NCBI RefSeq assembly: GCF_009857505.1
Contig: NZ_WWCP01000001.1
Span: 372,001-436,000, forward strand
Source of the DNA: Duganella lactea
Lineage (GTDB): Bacteria; Pseudomonadota; Gammaproteobacteria; Burkholderiales; Burkholderiaceae_D
Direction of reading: 5' to 3'
DNA length: 64,000 nucleotides
The notes under the pieces were generated by a model, which saw only the letters and a program-made list of their open reading frames with translations, had not been told where the DNA came from and ran no database searches. Shown in pieces: positions 11,150 to 19,713 of this stretch. The translations under genes were made by a program, and so were the position numbers. Position 1 is the stretch's first letter. Each line of letters begins with the position of its first letter.

Positions 11150-12601
11150 ATGAAAAACTTTAAATTCTCTTCCCTGTTGCTGGTGCCGTTGTTGGCCGTG
11201 TTGGCCGCCTGCGGCGGTGGCGGCGGTGGCAATAGCAGCAGCGGCGGCTCGACCGCCACGCCCACGCTGAAAAGCATCGCCGTGACGGCGCCGGCGTCGC
11301 AATCGACCACCCTCATCATCAACACCACGCTGCAGCTGACGGCCACCGGCACCTATTCGGATGGCAGCACCAAGGCCATGACCGGCCTGACCTGGACCAC
11401 CAAGTCGGGTACGGCCACCGTGGCGCAGGTGGCCAGCACCGGCATCGTCTCGGCCAAGGGCGCCGGCACGGAAACCATTACCGCAACCTCGACCGCCGAC
11501 AATATCGCCGGCTCGATCAACCTCACCGTGGTGACGCCGTGGACCCAGTTTGCCGCCGGCGGCAACCAGACCATCGGCCTGAAGGCGGACGGCAAGCTGT
11601 ATAGCTGGGGCTCGAATATCCGCGGCCAGCTCGGCGACGGCACCAGCACCGACCGCAATGCGCCGACCCTGGTATCCGGCAACAGCACGCTGTGGAAGCA
11701 GGTGGCGGTGGGCGACCGCTTCGCGGTGGCGATCCGCACCGACGGCACGCTGTGGGCCTGGGGTTATAACCTGTTCGGCCAGTTGGGCGACGGCACCCAG
11801 ATCGACCGCTTGGTGCCGGTGCAGGTTGGCACCGCCAAGAACTGGAGCTATGTCGCGGCCGGCAAGGCGCACGTGGTGGCCCTGCAGTCCACCACCACCG
11901 GCACCACATCGGTTAATTCCTTGTGGGTCTGGGGCAGCAACGCCAATGGCCAGTTGGGCATCACCGGCTCGGCCACCGACGGCTTCAAACCACGTATGGT
12001 TGGCTTGGCCACCGACAACTGGCTGACCGTGGCCGCTGGTGATGCCCATACACTGGCCATCAAGAGCGACCAGACGCTGTGGGCCTGGGGCGACAACAGC
12101 AACGGCCAGCTGGGCATCAGCGGCACCGGGACGACGCCGGCGCAGGTCGGCACGGCGCTGTGGTCGTATGTGGCGGCCGGCAGCGGCCACTCGCTGGCGA
12201 TCCGCAATGATGGCACGCTGTGGGGCTGGGGCAAGAACGACGCCGGTCAGGTCGGCAACGCCACCAACATCACGCAGACCGCGCCGGTGCAGATCGGCAC
12301 CGCCGCCGATTGGGCCCGCGTGGCGGGCGGTGTGTCGCACAGCATCGGCGTGCGCAACAACGGCACGCTGTGGGTGTGGGGCGCCAACACCGAGGGGCAA
12401 CTGGGTAACGGCACCAACGATACCAATTTGCCGGTCCAGGTCGGTAACCTGACGGTGTGGAAGTCGGTCGCGGCCGGCGCTTATCACAGCGCGGCGCAGC
12501 GCGCCGACAGTTCGCTGTGGACCTGGGGCCGCAACACCGAAGGCCAGCTGGGCAACGGCGGCAATACCACCTCGTCGGTGCCGCAGAATATTCCTTACTA
12601 A
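11150..12601 (+). CDS. RCC1-repeat lipoprotein with N-terminal Big2 domain
   Basis: The start is the ATG at 11150 (MKNFKFSSLLLVPLLAVLAACGGG), which gives a lipoprotein signal with lipobox LAAC at about residues 16-19. A glycine/serine linker follows, then a bacterial Ig-like Big2 domain (about 38-125: LKSIAVTAPASQSTTLIINTTLQLTATGTYSDGS). The C-terminal ~340 residues are about seven RCC1-type blades (AAGxxHTLAIKxDGTLWAWGxNxxGQLGxG). RCC1 blades form a seven-bladed propeller used for binding. The protein is probably anchored to the outer membrane; partner unknown. It is flanked by terminators on both sides, so it is monocistronic. Confidence 0.88.
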   Translation: MKNFKFSSLLLVPLLAVLAACGGGGGGNSSSGGSTATPTLKSIAVTAPASQSTTLIINTTLQLTATGTYSDGSTKAMTGLTWTTKSGTATVAQVASTGIVSAKGAGTETITATSTADNIAGSINLTVVTPWTQFAAGGNQTIGLKADGKLYSWGSNIRGQLGDGTSTDRNAPTLVSGNSTLWKQVAVGDRFAVAIRTDGTLWAWGYNLFGQLGDGTQIDRLVPVQVGTAKNWSYVAAGKAHVVALQSTTTGTTSVNSLWVWGSNANGQLGITGSATDGFKPRMVGLATDNWLTVAAGDAHTLAIKSDQTLWAWGDNSNGQLGISGTGTTPAQVGTALWSYVAAGSGHSLAIRNDGTLWGWGKNDAGQVGNATNITQTAPVQIGTAADWARVAGGVSHSIGVRNNGTLWVWGANTEGQLGNGTNDTNLPVQVGNLTVWKSVAAGAYHSAAQRADSSLWTWGRNTEGQLGNGGNTTSSVPQNIPY

Positions 12602-12619
12602 ACGCTAGCGACACCCCGC

Positions 12620-12658
12620 ACGGACGGCAGGCGCCAGCCTGGCCGTCCGTTGTTTTTT
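12620..12658 (+). terminator. Rho-independent terminator after the RCC1 lipoprotein gene
   Basis: A perfect 9-bp stem (ACGGACGGC / GCCGTCCGT) around a 13-base loop is followed by TTGTTTTTT, 18 bases past the stop. Confidence 0.88.
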
Positions 12659-12722
12659 GGCGCTGGGGGAAGGCGGGCGCTTACGCTACACTAAGCACCG
12701 TGCTTATCATTCTGGAATCGCC

Positions 12723-15524
12723 GTGTTTTTTGTTCTCCGCGTCGTTGCCCGCTGCTGTCTTGTCGTCGCCTGCCTGCTGGCGGCGCCGGCCATGGCGCTG
12801 GACACGGTCACGCTGCAGCTCCGCCACGCGCACCAGTTCCAGTTTGCCGGCTACTACGCGGCGCAGGAGCTGGGCTACTACCAGGACGCCGGGCTGGCGG
12901 TGCGCATCGTCGAGGGCGCGAACGGCAACGAGCCGGAGCGCGAGGTCATCGCCGGCAAGGCCGAGTACGGCACCGGCAGCAGCAGCCTGCTGCTGACGCG
13001 CATGGCCGGCAAGCCGGTGGTGGTGCTGGGCGTGATCTTCCAGCATTCGCCGTATGCGCTGGCGATGCGCCAGACCGGCGGCGATCCCGACATCCGCCGC
13101 CTGATCGGCCGGCGCGCCATGATCGGCTCGCTGACCGACGATCTCGGCAACGCCGATGAGCTGCTGGCCTACCTGAGCAAGGAAGGGGTGCCGGCCAGCA
13201 GCTTCCAGCGCGTCGAACACAGCTTCAAGCCGGAAGACCTGATCAACGACAAGGTGGCGGCGATGGCGGTCTACACCACCAACGAGCCGGACACCTTCGA
13301 CCGGCTGGGCTTTCCCTACGATATCTACAGCCCGCGCGCGGTCGGCATCGACTTTTACGGCGACAACCTGTTCACCAGCGAGCAGGAAATCGCCAACCAT
13401 CCGGCGCGGGTGCGGGCCTTCCGCGCCGCCAGCATGCGCGGCTGGCAATGGGCGATGAGCCATCAGGAGGAGATGGCCGATCTCATCCTCAGCAAGTATT
13501 CGCGCCGCGCCGACCGCCAGCACCTGCTGTACGAGGCGCGGCAGATGGTGCCGCTGGTGCAGCCGGTGCTGGTGGAGGTCGGTTACATGAATCCGGAGCG
13601 CTGGCGCCACATCGCCGACGTGTATGCCAGCCAGGGCCTGATGCCGAAGAACGCCCGCTTCGACGGCTTCCTGTACCAGCGCGATCGCGGCGGCCCCGGC
13701 CTGCCGTGGCTGAACCGCGCGCTGGTCGGCGCGGCGCTGTTGCTGGTGCTGGGGCTGGCGATCCACTTCAGCCGGCTGGCGCGCGAGCGCAAGCGGGCGC
13801 TGGACACCATCCGCACCGGCGAGCAGCGCTTCCGCACCATGTTCGAGGCCTCGCCGCTGGGTATCGCGCTGATCGATTCGGTCACCTATGAATACCGCGA
13901 CATCAACGCGCGCTACCAGGAAATCCTCGGGCGCTCGCAGCACGAGCTGCGGGCGCTGCGCTGGCTGGCGGTCGGCCATCCGGACGATATCGTGCAGGTC
14001 AAGGCGCAGATGGCCTTGCTGACGACGCGGCGGATCAGCAGTTTCAAGTCGGTTAGCCGGCTGTTCCGGCCGGATGGCAGCCTGGCGTGGGTCGAGGTCT
14101 CGGTCAACGCCATCGAGGCGGTGGCCGGCGGTCCGGCGCTGCATTTGTGCATGATCGAGGATGTCACCGACAAGAAACACAGCGAACAGCTGATCTGGCG
14201 CCAGGCCAATTTCGACACGCTGACCCAGCTGCCGAACCGCCGCATGTTCCTCGACCGGCTGGCGCACGACATGCTCAAGAGCCAGCGTGATCGCACGCGC
14301 CTGGCCGTGCTGTTCATCGACCTCGACCACTTCAAGGAAGTCAACGACACGCTCGGCCACCAGCAGGGCGACGTGTTGCTGGTCGAGGCGGCGCGCCGCA
14401 TCGGCGCCTGCGTGCGCAAGTCGGACACGGTGGCGCGGCTGGGCGGCGACGAGTTCACCGTCATCCTCACCGCGCTGGAGACCCCGGACCATGTGGAGCG
14501 CATCGCCCAGGCCATTCTGCAGCGCCTGCTGCAGCCGTTCTCGCTGGATCACGAGCAGGCCTTCGTCTCGGCCAGCATCGGCATCACGCTGTACCCGGAC
14601 GACGCGCTGGACATCGACGACCTGCTCAAGCACGCCGACCAGGCGATGTACGCCGCCAAGGGCGCCGGCCGCAACCGCTACAGCTATTTCACGCCGACGC
14701 TGCAGGTGGCGGCGCTGAACCGCATGCGCCTGACCAACGACCTGCGCGGCGCGCTCAAGGCCCGGCAGTTCGAGCTGTATTTCCAGCCCATCGTCCACCT
14801 GGCCAGCGGCGCCATCCACAAGGCCGAGGCGCTGATCCGCTGGAACCATCCGCAGCGCGGCGTGGTCAGCCCGCTGGAGTTCATTCCGCTGGCCGAGGCG
14901 AGCGGGCTGATCATCGATATCGGCGACTGGGTGTTCCACGAGTCGGTGCGCTGGGCCCGGCTTTGGCGGCAGGAATGCCATCCGGATTTCCAGGTCAGCC
15001 TGAACCAGTCGCCGCTGGAGTTCCAGCGCGAGGGCGGCGCCTACCAGGGCTGGCTGCGGCATCTGGAGGCGCTGGCGCTGCCCGGCCAGGCGCTGGTGGT
15101 GGAGATCACCGAGGGCTTGCTGCTGGACGCCAGCAGCGCCGTCAGCACCCGCCTGCTGCAGCTGCGCGACGCCGGCATCCAGGTCGCGCTGGACGACTTC
15201 GGCACCGGTTATTCCTCGCTGTCCTACCTGAAGAAATTCGACATCGACTACCTGAAGATCGACCGCTCCTTCACCTGCAACCTGGCGCCGGAGTCCAGCG
15301 ACATGGCCTTGTCCGAGGCCATCATCGTCATGGCCCACAAGCTCGACCTGCACGTCATCGCCGAAGGCGTGGAAACGCCGGAACAGCGCGACCTGCTGGC
15401 GGCGGCCGGCTGCGACTATGGCCAGGGTTATCTGTTCGCCAAGCCGATGCCGGCGGCAGCGTTCGACGCGCTGCTGCGCGATAATGCTATGCCGTTTGCT
15501 GAGTCGATAGTCAAAGTCAATTGA
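12723..15524 (+). CDS. substrate-binding (SsuA/THI5-like)-PAS-GGDEF-EAL signalling protein
   Basis: The GTG at 12723 is chosen because it opens a signal peptide ([25 protein letters not shown]); an upstream TTG in the same frame lies inside the preceding terminator. Domains in order: a periplasmic NMT1/THI5/SsuA-like ligand-binding domain (about 25-315: [29 protein letters not shown]), a membrane helix (about 335-355: [15 protein letters not shown]), PAS (about 370-490), GGDEF with intact RLGGDEF near residue 575, and EAL with KAEALIRW near 700 and the downstream [13 protein letters not shown] loop. Both catalytic halves look intact, so it can in principle make and break cyclic di-GMP. The ligand class is probably a small pyrimidine-like or sulfonate-like compound. 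Confidence 0.9.
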   Translation: MFFVLRVVARCCLVVACLLAAPAMALDTVTLQLRHAHQFQFAGYYAAQELGYYQDAGLAVRIVEGANGNEPEREVIAGKAEYGTGSSSLLLTRMAGKPVVVLGVIFQHSPYALAMRQTGGDPDIRRLIGRRAMIGSLTDDLGNADELLAYLSKEGVPASSFQRVEHSFKPEDLINDKVAAMAVYTTNEPDTFDRLGFPYDIYSPRAVGIDFYGDNLFTSEQEIANHPARVRAFRAASMRGWQWAMSHQEEMADLILSKYSRRADRQHLLYEARQMVPLVQPVLVEVGYMNPERWRHIADVYASQGLMPKNARFDGFLYQRDRGGPGLPWLNRALVGAALLLVLGLAIHFSRLARERKRALDTIRTGEQRFRTMFEASPLGIALIDSVTYEYRDINARYQEILGRSQHELRALRWLAVGHPDDIVQVKAQMALLTTRRISSFKSVSRLFRPDGSLAWVEVSVNAIEAVAGGPALHLCMIEDVTDKKHSEQLIWRQANFDTLTQLPNRRMFLDRLAHDMLKSQRDRTRLAVLFIDLDHFKEVNDTLGHQQGDVLLVEAARRIGACVRKSDTVARLGGDEFTVILTALETPDHVERIAQAILQRLLQPFSLDHEQAFVSASIGITLYPDDALDIDDLLKHADQAMYAAKGAGRNRYSYFTPTLQVAALNRMRLTNDLRGALKARQFELYFQPIVHLASGAIHKAEALIRWNHPQRGVVSPLEFIPLAEASGLIIDIGDWVFHESVRWARLWRQECHPDFQVSLNQSPLEFQREGGAYQGWLRHLEALALPGQALVVEITEGLLLDASSAVSTRLLQLRDAGIQVALDDFGTGYSSLSYLKKFDIDYLKIDRSFTCNLAPESSDMALSEAIIVMAHKLDLHVIAEGVETPEQRDLLAAAGCDYGQGYLFAKPMPAAAFDALLRDNAMPFAESIVKVN

Positions 15525-15543
15525 AACTATTGGAACAATCAAT
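15507..15543 (+). promoter_or_regulatory. OxyR-type operator upstream of ahpC
   Basis: Four tetranucleotides at exact 7-base intervals read ATAG-N7-CAAT-N7-ATTG-N7-CAAT. The OxyR consensus is ATAG-N7-CTAT-N7-ATAG-N7-CTAT, so spacing is perfect and each of the last three boxes has one mismatch. The site ends just before a plausible -35 (TTGCAA, 15545-15550), the usual OxyR placement. It overlaps the stop codon of the upstream signalling gene. Confidence 0.72.
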
Positions 15544-15610
15544 TTTGCAAATAGGGTAAAAACCCTTAAACTGGCGTCTCAATGATTCACAACCCAACGA
15601 GGAAACCACA

Positions 15611-16174
15611 ATGTCCCTGATCAATACTCAAGTCAAGCCATTCAACGCCACCGCCTACGTCGACGGCAAATTCATCGACGTCAGTGACGAGTCGTTGAAA
15701 GGCAAGTGGTCCGTTCTGATGTTCTACCCAGCCGACTTCACCTTCGTGTGCCCAACCGAACTGGAAGATCTGGCCGATTTCCAACCTGAATTCGCCAAAC
15801 TGGGCGTGGACGTCTACGGCGTGTCGACCGACACCCACTTCGCGCACAAAGCATGGCACGACACCTCGGACGCGATCAAGAAAGTGAACTACCCGCTGAT
15901 CGGCGACCCAACCGGCAAACTGTCGCGCAATTTCGAAGTGATGATCGAAGAAGAAGGCCTGGCACTGCGCGGCACCTTCGTCATCAATCCAGAAGGCTTC
16001 ATCAAAGTGATGGAAGTGCATGACAACGGCATCGGCCGCGACGCTTCGGAACTGCTGCGCAAAGTGAAAGCAGCTAAATACGTCGCCGAGCACCCAGGCC
16101 AGGTATGCCCAGCCAAATGGACCGAAGGCGCCGCGACCCTGACCCCATCGCTGGACCTGGTTGGCAAGATCTAA
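15611..16174 (+). CDS. ahpC: alkyl hydroperoxide reductase subunit C (peroxiredoxin)
   Basis: A 187-residue typical 2-Cys peroxiredoxin. The peroxidatic cysteine lies in [10 protein letters not shown] (about residue 47) and the resolving cysteine in GQVCPAKW near residue 166. Length equals that of enterobacterial AhpC. It reduces hydrogen peroxide and organic peroxides in the cytoplasm and is recycled by AhpF, encoded next. The ribosome binding site GAGGA lies 8 bases before the ATG. An OxyR-type operator stands upstream. Codon use is strongly biased, as expected for a highly expressed gene. Confidence 0.97.
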   Translation: MSLINTQVKPFNATAYVDGKFIDVSDESLKGKWSVLMFYPADFTFVCPTELEDLADFQPEFAKLGVDVYGVSTDTHFAHKAWHDTSDAIKKVNYPLIGDPTGKLSRNFEVMIEEEGLALRGTFVINPEGFIKVMEVHDNGIGRDASELLRKVKAAKYVAEHPGQVCPAKWTEGAATLTPSLDLVGKI

Positions 16175-16222
16175 AGCTTGATCCAGGTTTGAACGCGCAA
16201 GCAGCAAACAAGTAGTTACCGC

Positions 16223-16252
16223 GATGCCGGACCGGGCGTCCGGCCCGGCATC
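16223..16252 (+). other. GC-rich stem-loop between ahpC and ahpF
   Basis: An 8-bp perfect stem (GATGCCGG / CCGGCATC) encloses a GC-rich loop with further pairing. There is no T run, so it is more likely an mRNA-processing or 3'-end-stabilising hairpin that keeps ahpC message above ahpF than a full terminator. Confidence 0.55.
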
Positions 16253-16282
16253 CGCCTAAATATTTGTAAAGGAAACACCATC

Positions 16283-17881
16283 ATGTTGGACGCAACCCTC
16301 AAAACCCAGTTGAAAGCCTACCTGGAAAAAGTGGTCCACCCACTGGAGCTGGTCGCCTCTCTCGATGACAGCGCCAAAGCCCGCGAGATGAAAGAACTGC
16401 TCCTCGAAATCGCCGAGTTGAGCGACAAGATCTCGCTGGTCGAGCGCACCGAGGCGGGCGTGCGGACCCCGTCGTTCAGCATCAACCGTGCCGGTTCCGG
16501 GATCGGCGTGCGTTTCGCCGCCATTCCGATGGGCCACGAATTCACCTCGCTGGTGCTGGCGCTGCTGCAAGTGGGCGGCCACACCATCAAGTTTGACGAA
16601 GCCGTGATTGAGCAAATCCGCAACCTGGATGGCGATTACGAATTCGAAACCTTCATGTCGCTGACCTGCCATAACTGCCCGGACGTGGTGCAGGCGCTCA
16701 ACGCCATGTCGGTGATTAACCCGCGCATCAAGGTCACCACCATCGACGGCGGCCTGTTCGTCAAGGAAGTCGAAGAGCGCCAGATCCTGGCCGTGCCGAT
16801 GATGTTCCTGAACGGCCAGCACTTCGGCCAGGGCCGCACGTCGGTGGAGGAAATCCTCGCCAAGCTCGACACCAACGCCGGCGTGCGCCAGGCGGCCGAG
16901 ATCAGCAAGAAAGACGTGTTCGATGTGCTGGTGGTGGGCGGTGGCCCGGCCGGCGCGGCGGCGGCGATCTACGCGGCCCGCAAAGGCATCCGTACCGGTG
17001 TGTTGGCCGAGCGTTTCGGCGGCCAGGTGCTCGACACGCTGTCGATCGAGAACTTCATTTCGGTGAAAGAAACCGAAGGACCGAAGTTTGCGCTGGCGCT
17101 GGAGCAGCACGTCAAGGAATACGACGTCGACGTCATGAACACCCAGCGCGCCAGCAAGCTGGCGCAGGTGGGCAAAGTAGTGGAGATCCACACAGCCTCC
17201 GGCGCGCTGCTGAAAGCCAAGTCGGTGATCCTGGCGACCGGCGCCCGCTGGCGCGAGATCAACGTGCCGGGCGAGAAGGAATACCGCAACCACGGCGTGG
17301 CCTACTGCCCGCACTGCGACGGCCCGCTGTTCAAGGGCAAGCGCGTGGCGGTGATCGGTGGCGGCAACTCGGGCGTGGAAGCGGCGATCGACCTGGCCGG
17401 CCTGGTCAAGCATGTGACGCTGATCGAGTTCGGCGCGGAACTGCGCGCCGACGCGGTGCTGCAACGCAAGCTGCGCAGCCTGCCGAATGTCACCGTGATC
17501 GCCTCGGCGCAGACCACCGAGATCCACGGCGACGGCAAGATCGTCAACGGCCTGAGCTACACGGACCGCAACACCAGCGTGTCGCACAAGGTGGAACTGG
17601 AAGGGGTGTTCGTGCAGATCGGTCTGGTGCCGAACACCGAGTGGCTGAAAGGCACGCTCGCCTTGTCGCGTCATGGCGAGATTGAAGTCGATGCCCGTGG
17701 CCAGACCTCGCTGCCGGGCGTGTTCGCCGCCGGCGACGTCACCACGGTGCCGTACAAGCAGATCATCATCGCCACCGGCGAGGGGGCCAAAGCCGCGCTG
17801 TCGGCCTTCGATCACCTGATCCGTTCGGATGACGCGGAAGTGGTGGAAGAGTCGGCTGAAAAGCACGCGCTGACCGCGTAA
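16283..17881 (+). CDS. ahpF: alkyl hydroperoxide reductase subunit F
   Basis: A 532-residue flavoprotein disulfide reductase. The N-terminal tandem thioredoxin-fold domain carries [12 protein letters not shown] (CxxC near residues 129-132). The FAD-binding [17 protein letters not shown] follows near 218, then the NADH-domain disulfide YCPHCDGP near 339-342, and the [12 protein letters not shown] motif near the C-terminus. It passes electrons from NADH through FAD and both disulfides to AhpC. The ribosome binding site AAAGGA lies 8 bases before the ATG. It is transcribed after ahpC and ends in a strong hairpin terminator. Confidence 0.97.
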   Translation: MLDATLKTQLKAYLEKVVHPLELVASLDDSAKAREMKELLLEIAELSDKISLVERTEAGVRTPSFSINRAGSGIGVRFAAIPMGHEFTSLVLALLQVGGHTIKFDEAVIEQIRNLDGDYEFETFMSLTCHNCPDVVQALNAMSVINPRIKVTTIDGGLFVKEVEERQILAVPMMFLNGQHFGQGRTSVEEILAKLDTNAGVRQAAEISKKDVFDVLVVGGGPAGAAAAIYAARKGIRTGVLAERFGGQVLDTLSIENFISVKETEGPKFALALEQHVKEYDVDVMNTQRASKLAQVGKVVEIHTASGALLKAKSVILATGARWREINVPGEKEYRNHGVAYCPHCDGPLFKGKRVAVIGGGNSGVEAAIDLAGLVKHVTLIEFGAELRADAVLQRKLRSLPNVTVIASAQTTEIHGDGKIVNGLSYTDRNTSVSHKVELEGVFVQIGLVPNTEWLKGTLALSRHGEIEVDARGQTSLPGVFAAGDVTTVPYKQIIIATGEGAKAALSAFDHLIRSDDAEVVEESAEKHALTA

Positions 17882-17901
17882 TCCAAACCGAACGCAAAAC
17901 A

Positions 17902-17930
17902 TAACGGGAGCCTCGGCTCCCGTTACTTTT
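17902..17930 (+). terminator. terminator between ahpF and the convergent permease gene
   Basis: A perfect 10-11-bp stem (TAACGGGAGCC / GGCTCCCGTTA) with a tight loop is followed by CTTTT. It lies between two convergent genes; the short T run is on the ahpF side. Confidence 0.85.
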
Positions 17931-17959
17931 GCGGCAATGGGCAATCGTTTGAGGCGGGT

Positions 17960-19087
17960 CTAGGCGCTCAAGTCGTAGCTGGCCTGGCGCGTGCGCAGAG
18001 CGATGGCGTTGCGGTGGCGCGCGCGCAGGCGCGGGTCGGTGATCAGCCGGCCCAGCGTTTCGCCGATCACCATCACCACGCCCAGCAAGGGCAGCACCAG
18101 CATCAGCCCCGCCACGCCCGCCACCGAGCCGCCGATGAAAATCATCAGCACGGTAATCAAAGGATGGATGTGCAGGCTGCGGCCCAGGGTCAACGGCATG
18201 AAGACGAAGTCATCCAGCAGGCGTGCGCAGATGAACACGCCGATCGCCAGATAAGCCACCGACGGATTCACCGGCGCGTCGGTCGAGGCCACCATCACCA
18301 CCAGCATGCAGCCGACTATCGAGCCCACATACGGCACCCACGCCAGCACCGCCGCGATCAAGCCCAGCACCAGCGGCGACGACACGCCGATCATCCACAA
18401 GCCCAACGCCAGCACCGCCGTATCGAGGAGGGTCAGGCGGATCAAGCCCTGGAAGTAGCGATGCGCCGTCTGGTCCACCTCATGCAGCAAGCACAGCGTG
18501 CGCTCGAAGAAGGCGTTCGGCACGGCGCGCGCCAGAAATTTTTTGAAGCGCAAGCCATCGCGCAAAAAGAAGAACGTCAGGAACGGCGCCAGTAGCAGCG
18601 ACGGCAGCCATGCCGCCATCGACACCAGAATATCGGTCAGGTGCGCCTGGATGAAATCGCCGGTGAACTCGCTCATGCGCTGGTTGACGGTGTCGGCCAG
18701 CTGCACCTGGTGCAGGATCGGGAACTGCGCCTCCAGTGACACCAGCGTGTGCCGCACAAATTCCAGCCCGCCCGCCAGATAGATGCCCAGCTTGTCTTGC
18801 CATGAGGTGGTCGGTGTCGCATTCCACAGGATCGCCGCCAGTATCGCCAGCGACAGCAGCAACCCAAACACCGCGCCCACCAGCATGATCGCCGCATTCT
18901 GGCTGAAGCCCATGCGCGTCAGCCGCTGCATCGGCGGTTGCAGGATGTAGTACAGCACGATGCCCAGCAGGAACGGCACCGTCAGGAACAGCGTCTGCTG
19001 CAGCAGGAACAGCAGCAGGCAGGTGGCGGCGATGATGCCGCTCCACACCACCGGCCCGCCGCGTTGTTGCGCCGGCAGCAGATTCAT
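17960..19087 (-). CDS. AI-2E (PerM/YdgG)-family transporter
   Basis: A 375-residue membrane protein with about eight hydrophobic segments, opening with a pair (IIAATCLLLFLLQQTLFLTVPFLLGIVLYYIL). The block LLAPFLTFFFLRDG near the middle and the C-terminal region (GLIAAVLAWVPYVGSIVG, then LLDDFVFMPLTLGRSLHIHPL) are the AI-2E transporter family. Members are proposed exporters of signals or cations; the substrate here is unknown. Its ATG overlaps the stop of the cyclic-nucleotide-binding gene (ATGA), so the two are translationally coupled. Confidence 0.88.
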   Translation of the reverse strand: MNLLPAQQRGGPVVWSGIIAATCLLLFLLQQTLFLTVPFLLGIVLYYILQPPMQRLTRMGFSQNAAIMLVGAVFGLLLSLAILAAILWNATPTTSWQDKLGIYLAGGLEFVRHTLVSLEAQFPILHQVQLADTVNQRMSEFTGDFIQAHLTDILVSMAAWLPSLLLAPFLTFFFLRDGLRFKKFLARAVPNAFFERTLCLLHEVDQTAHRYFQGLIRLTLLDTAVLALGLWMIGVSSPLVLGLIAAVLAWVPYVGSIVGCMLVVMVASTDAPVNPSVAYLAIGVFICARLLDDFVFMPLTLGRSLHIHPLITVLMIFIGGSVAGVAGLMLVLPLLGVVMVIGETLGRLITDPRLRARHRNAIALRTRQASYDLSA

Positions 19088-19563
19088 AGCGCCTCGACTT
19101 GCGGCTTGCCGGTCATCCAGTCGCGCAGGCGTTGCGCGACGTGGCGCGCCAGGGCCAGCGAGATCTTGTAGCCGATGACCGGATCGGTTTCCATCAGGCC
19201 CATGAAGTCGTCGCGGAAGAACACCGCCAGTTCGCAGTTCTCCAGCGCCCGCGTTTGCGCGTTGCGCGGTGAGTTGTCCAGCAGGGCCAGGTCGCCAAAG
19301 AAGGCGCCGGCCGCCAGCTCGGCCACCAGCTCGCGCCCGCCATCGTGCGCGCGGCTGATGATCACGCGGCCCGACATCACCAGGTACAAGGCCTGGCCTT
19401 CCTCGCCCTCGTCAAAGACGATCTCGTCGGCCAGATAGCGGCGCTCGTGCATCAGACCGTCGACGATCTTCAACTCCAGCGGGGTCAGCGACGCAAACAG
19501 CGCCGAGTCCTTCAAGCGCAGCAAGCGCGGGGATAGGGCAGGTGACTTGAACAGGCCGAACAT
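19084..19563 (-). CDS. cyclic nucleotide-binding (CRP-like sensor) domain protein without HTH
   Basis: The ATG at 19563 (MFGLFKSPALSP) is preferred: it is preceded by CAGGAGCG and the longer reading has an unlikely leader. The 159-residue product is a single cNMP-binding domain (LFASLTPLELKIVDGLMHER, then GEEGQALYLVMSGRV, GAFFGDLALLDNSPRNAQTRA). The phosphate-binding cassette FFGDLALLDNSPRNAQT keeps the arginine that contacts the phosphate in cAMP binders. There is no DNA-binding domain, so it probably acts by protein contact. The 4-base overlap with the permease gene suggests it gates or reports on that transporter. Confidence 0.82.
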   Translation of the reverse strand: MFGLFKSPALSPRLLRLKDSALFASLTPLELKIVDGLMHERRYLADEIVFDEGEEGQALYLVMSGRVIISRAHDGGRELVAELAAGAFFGDLALLDNSPRNAQTRALENCELAVFFRDDFMGLMETDPVIGYKISLALARHVAQRLRDWMTGKPQVEAL

Positions 19564-19713
19564 GCAACCGCGCTCCTGAAAAATATAAATAATACGACAA
19601 CACGGATTGTCGCACATCGCCAGCCGGGAAGTCACTTGCAAAGTCACACCCTTGAAATACGCAGTCATTAAGCTACCGCTCGCCTCTTCCACAACCACTC
19701 ACGAGTAGCGAAA

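Noticed and set aside
12681..15542. 953-codon minus-strand frame opposite the GGDEF-EAL gene
   Set aside because: The plus strand carries four intact known domains; the antisense frame has only low-complexity shadow sequence.
19564..19713. Fur box before the TonB receptor
   Set aside because: No 19-bp GATAATGAT-type palindrome was found in the gap, so iron regulation is not supported from sequence.
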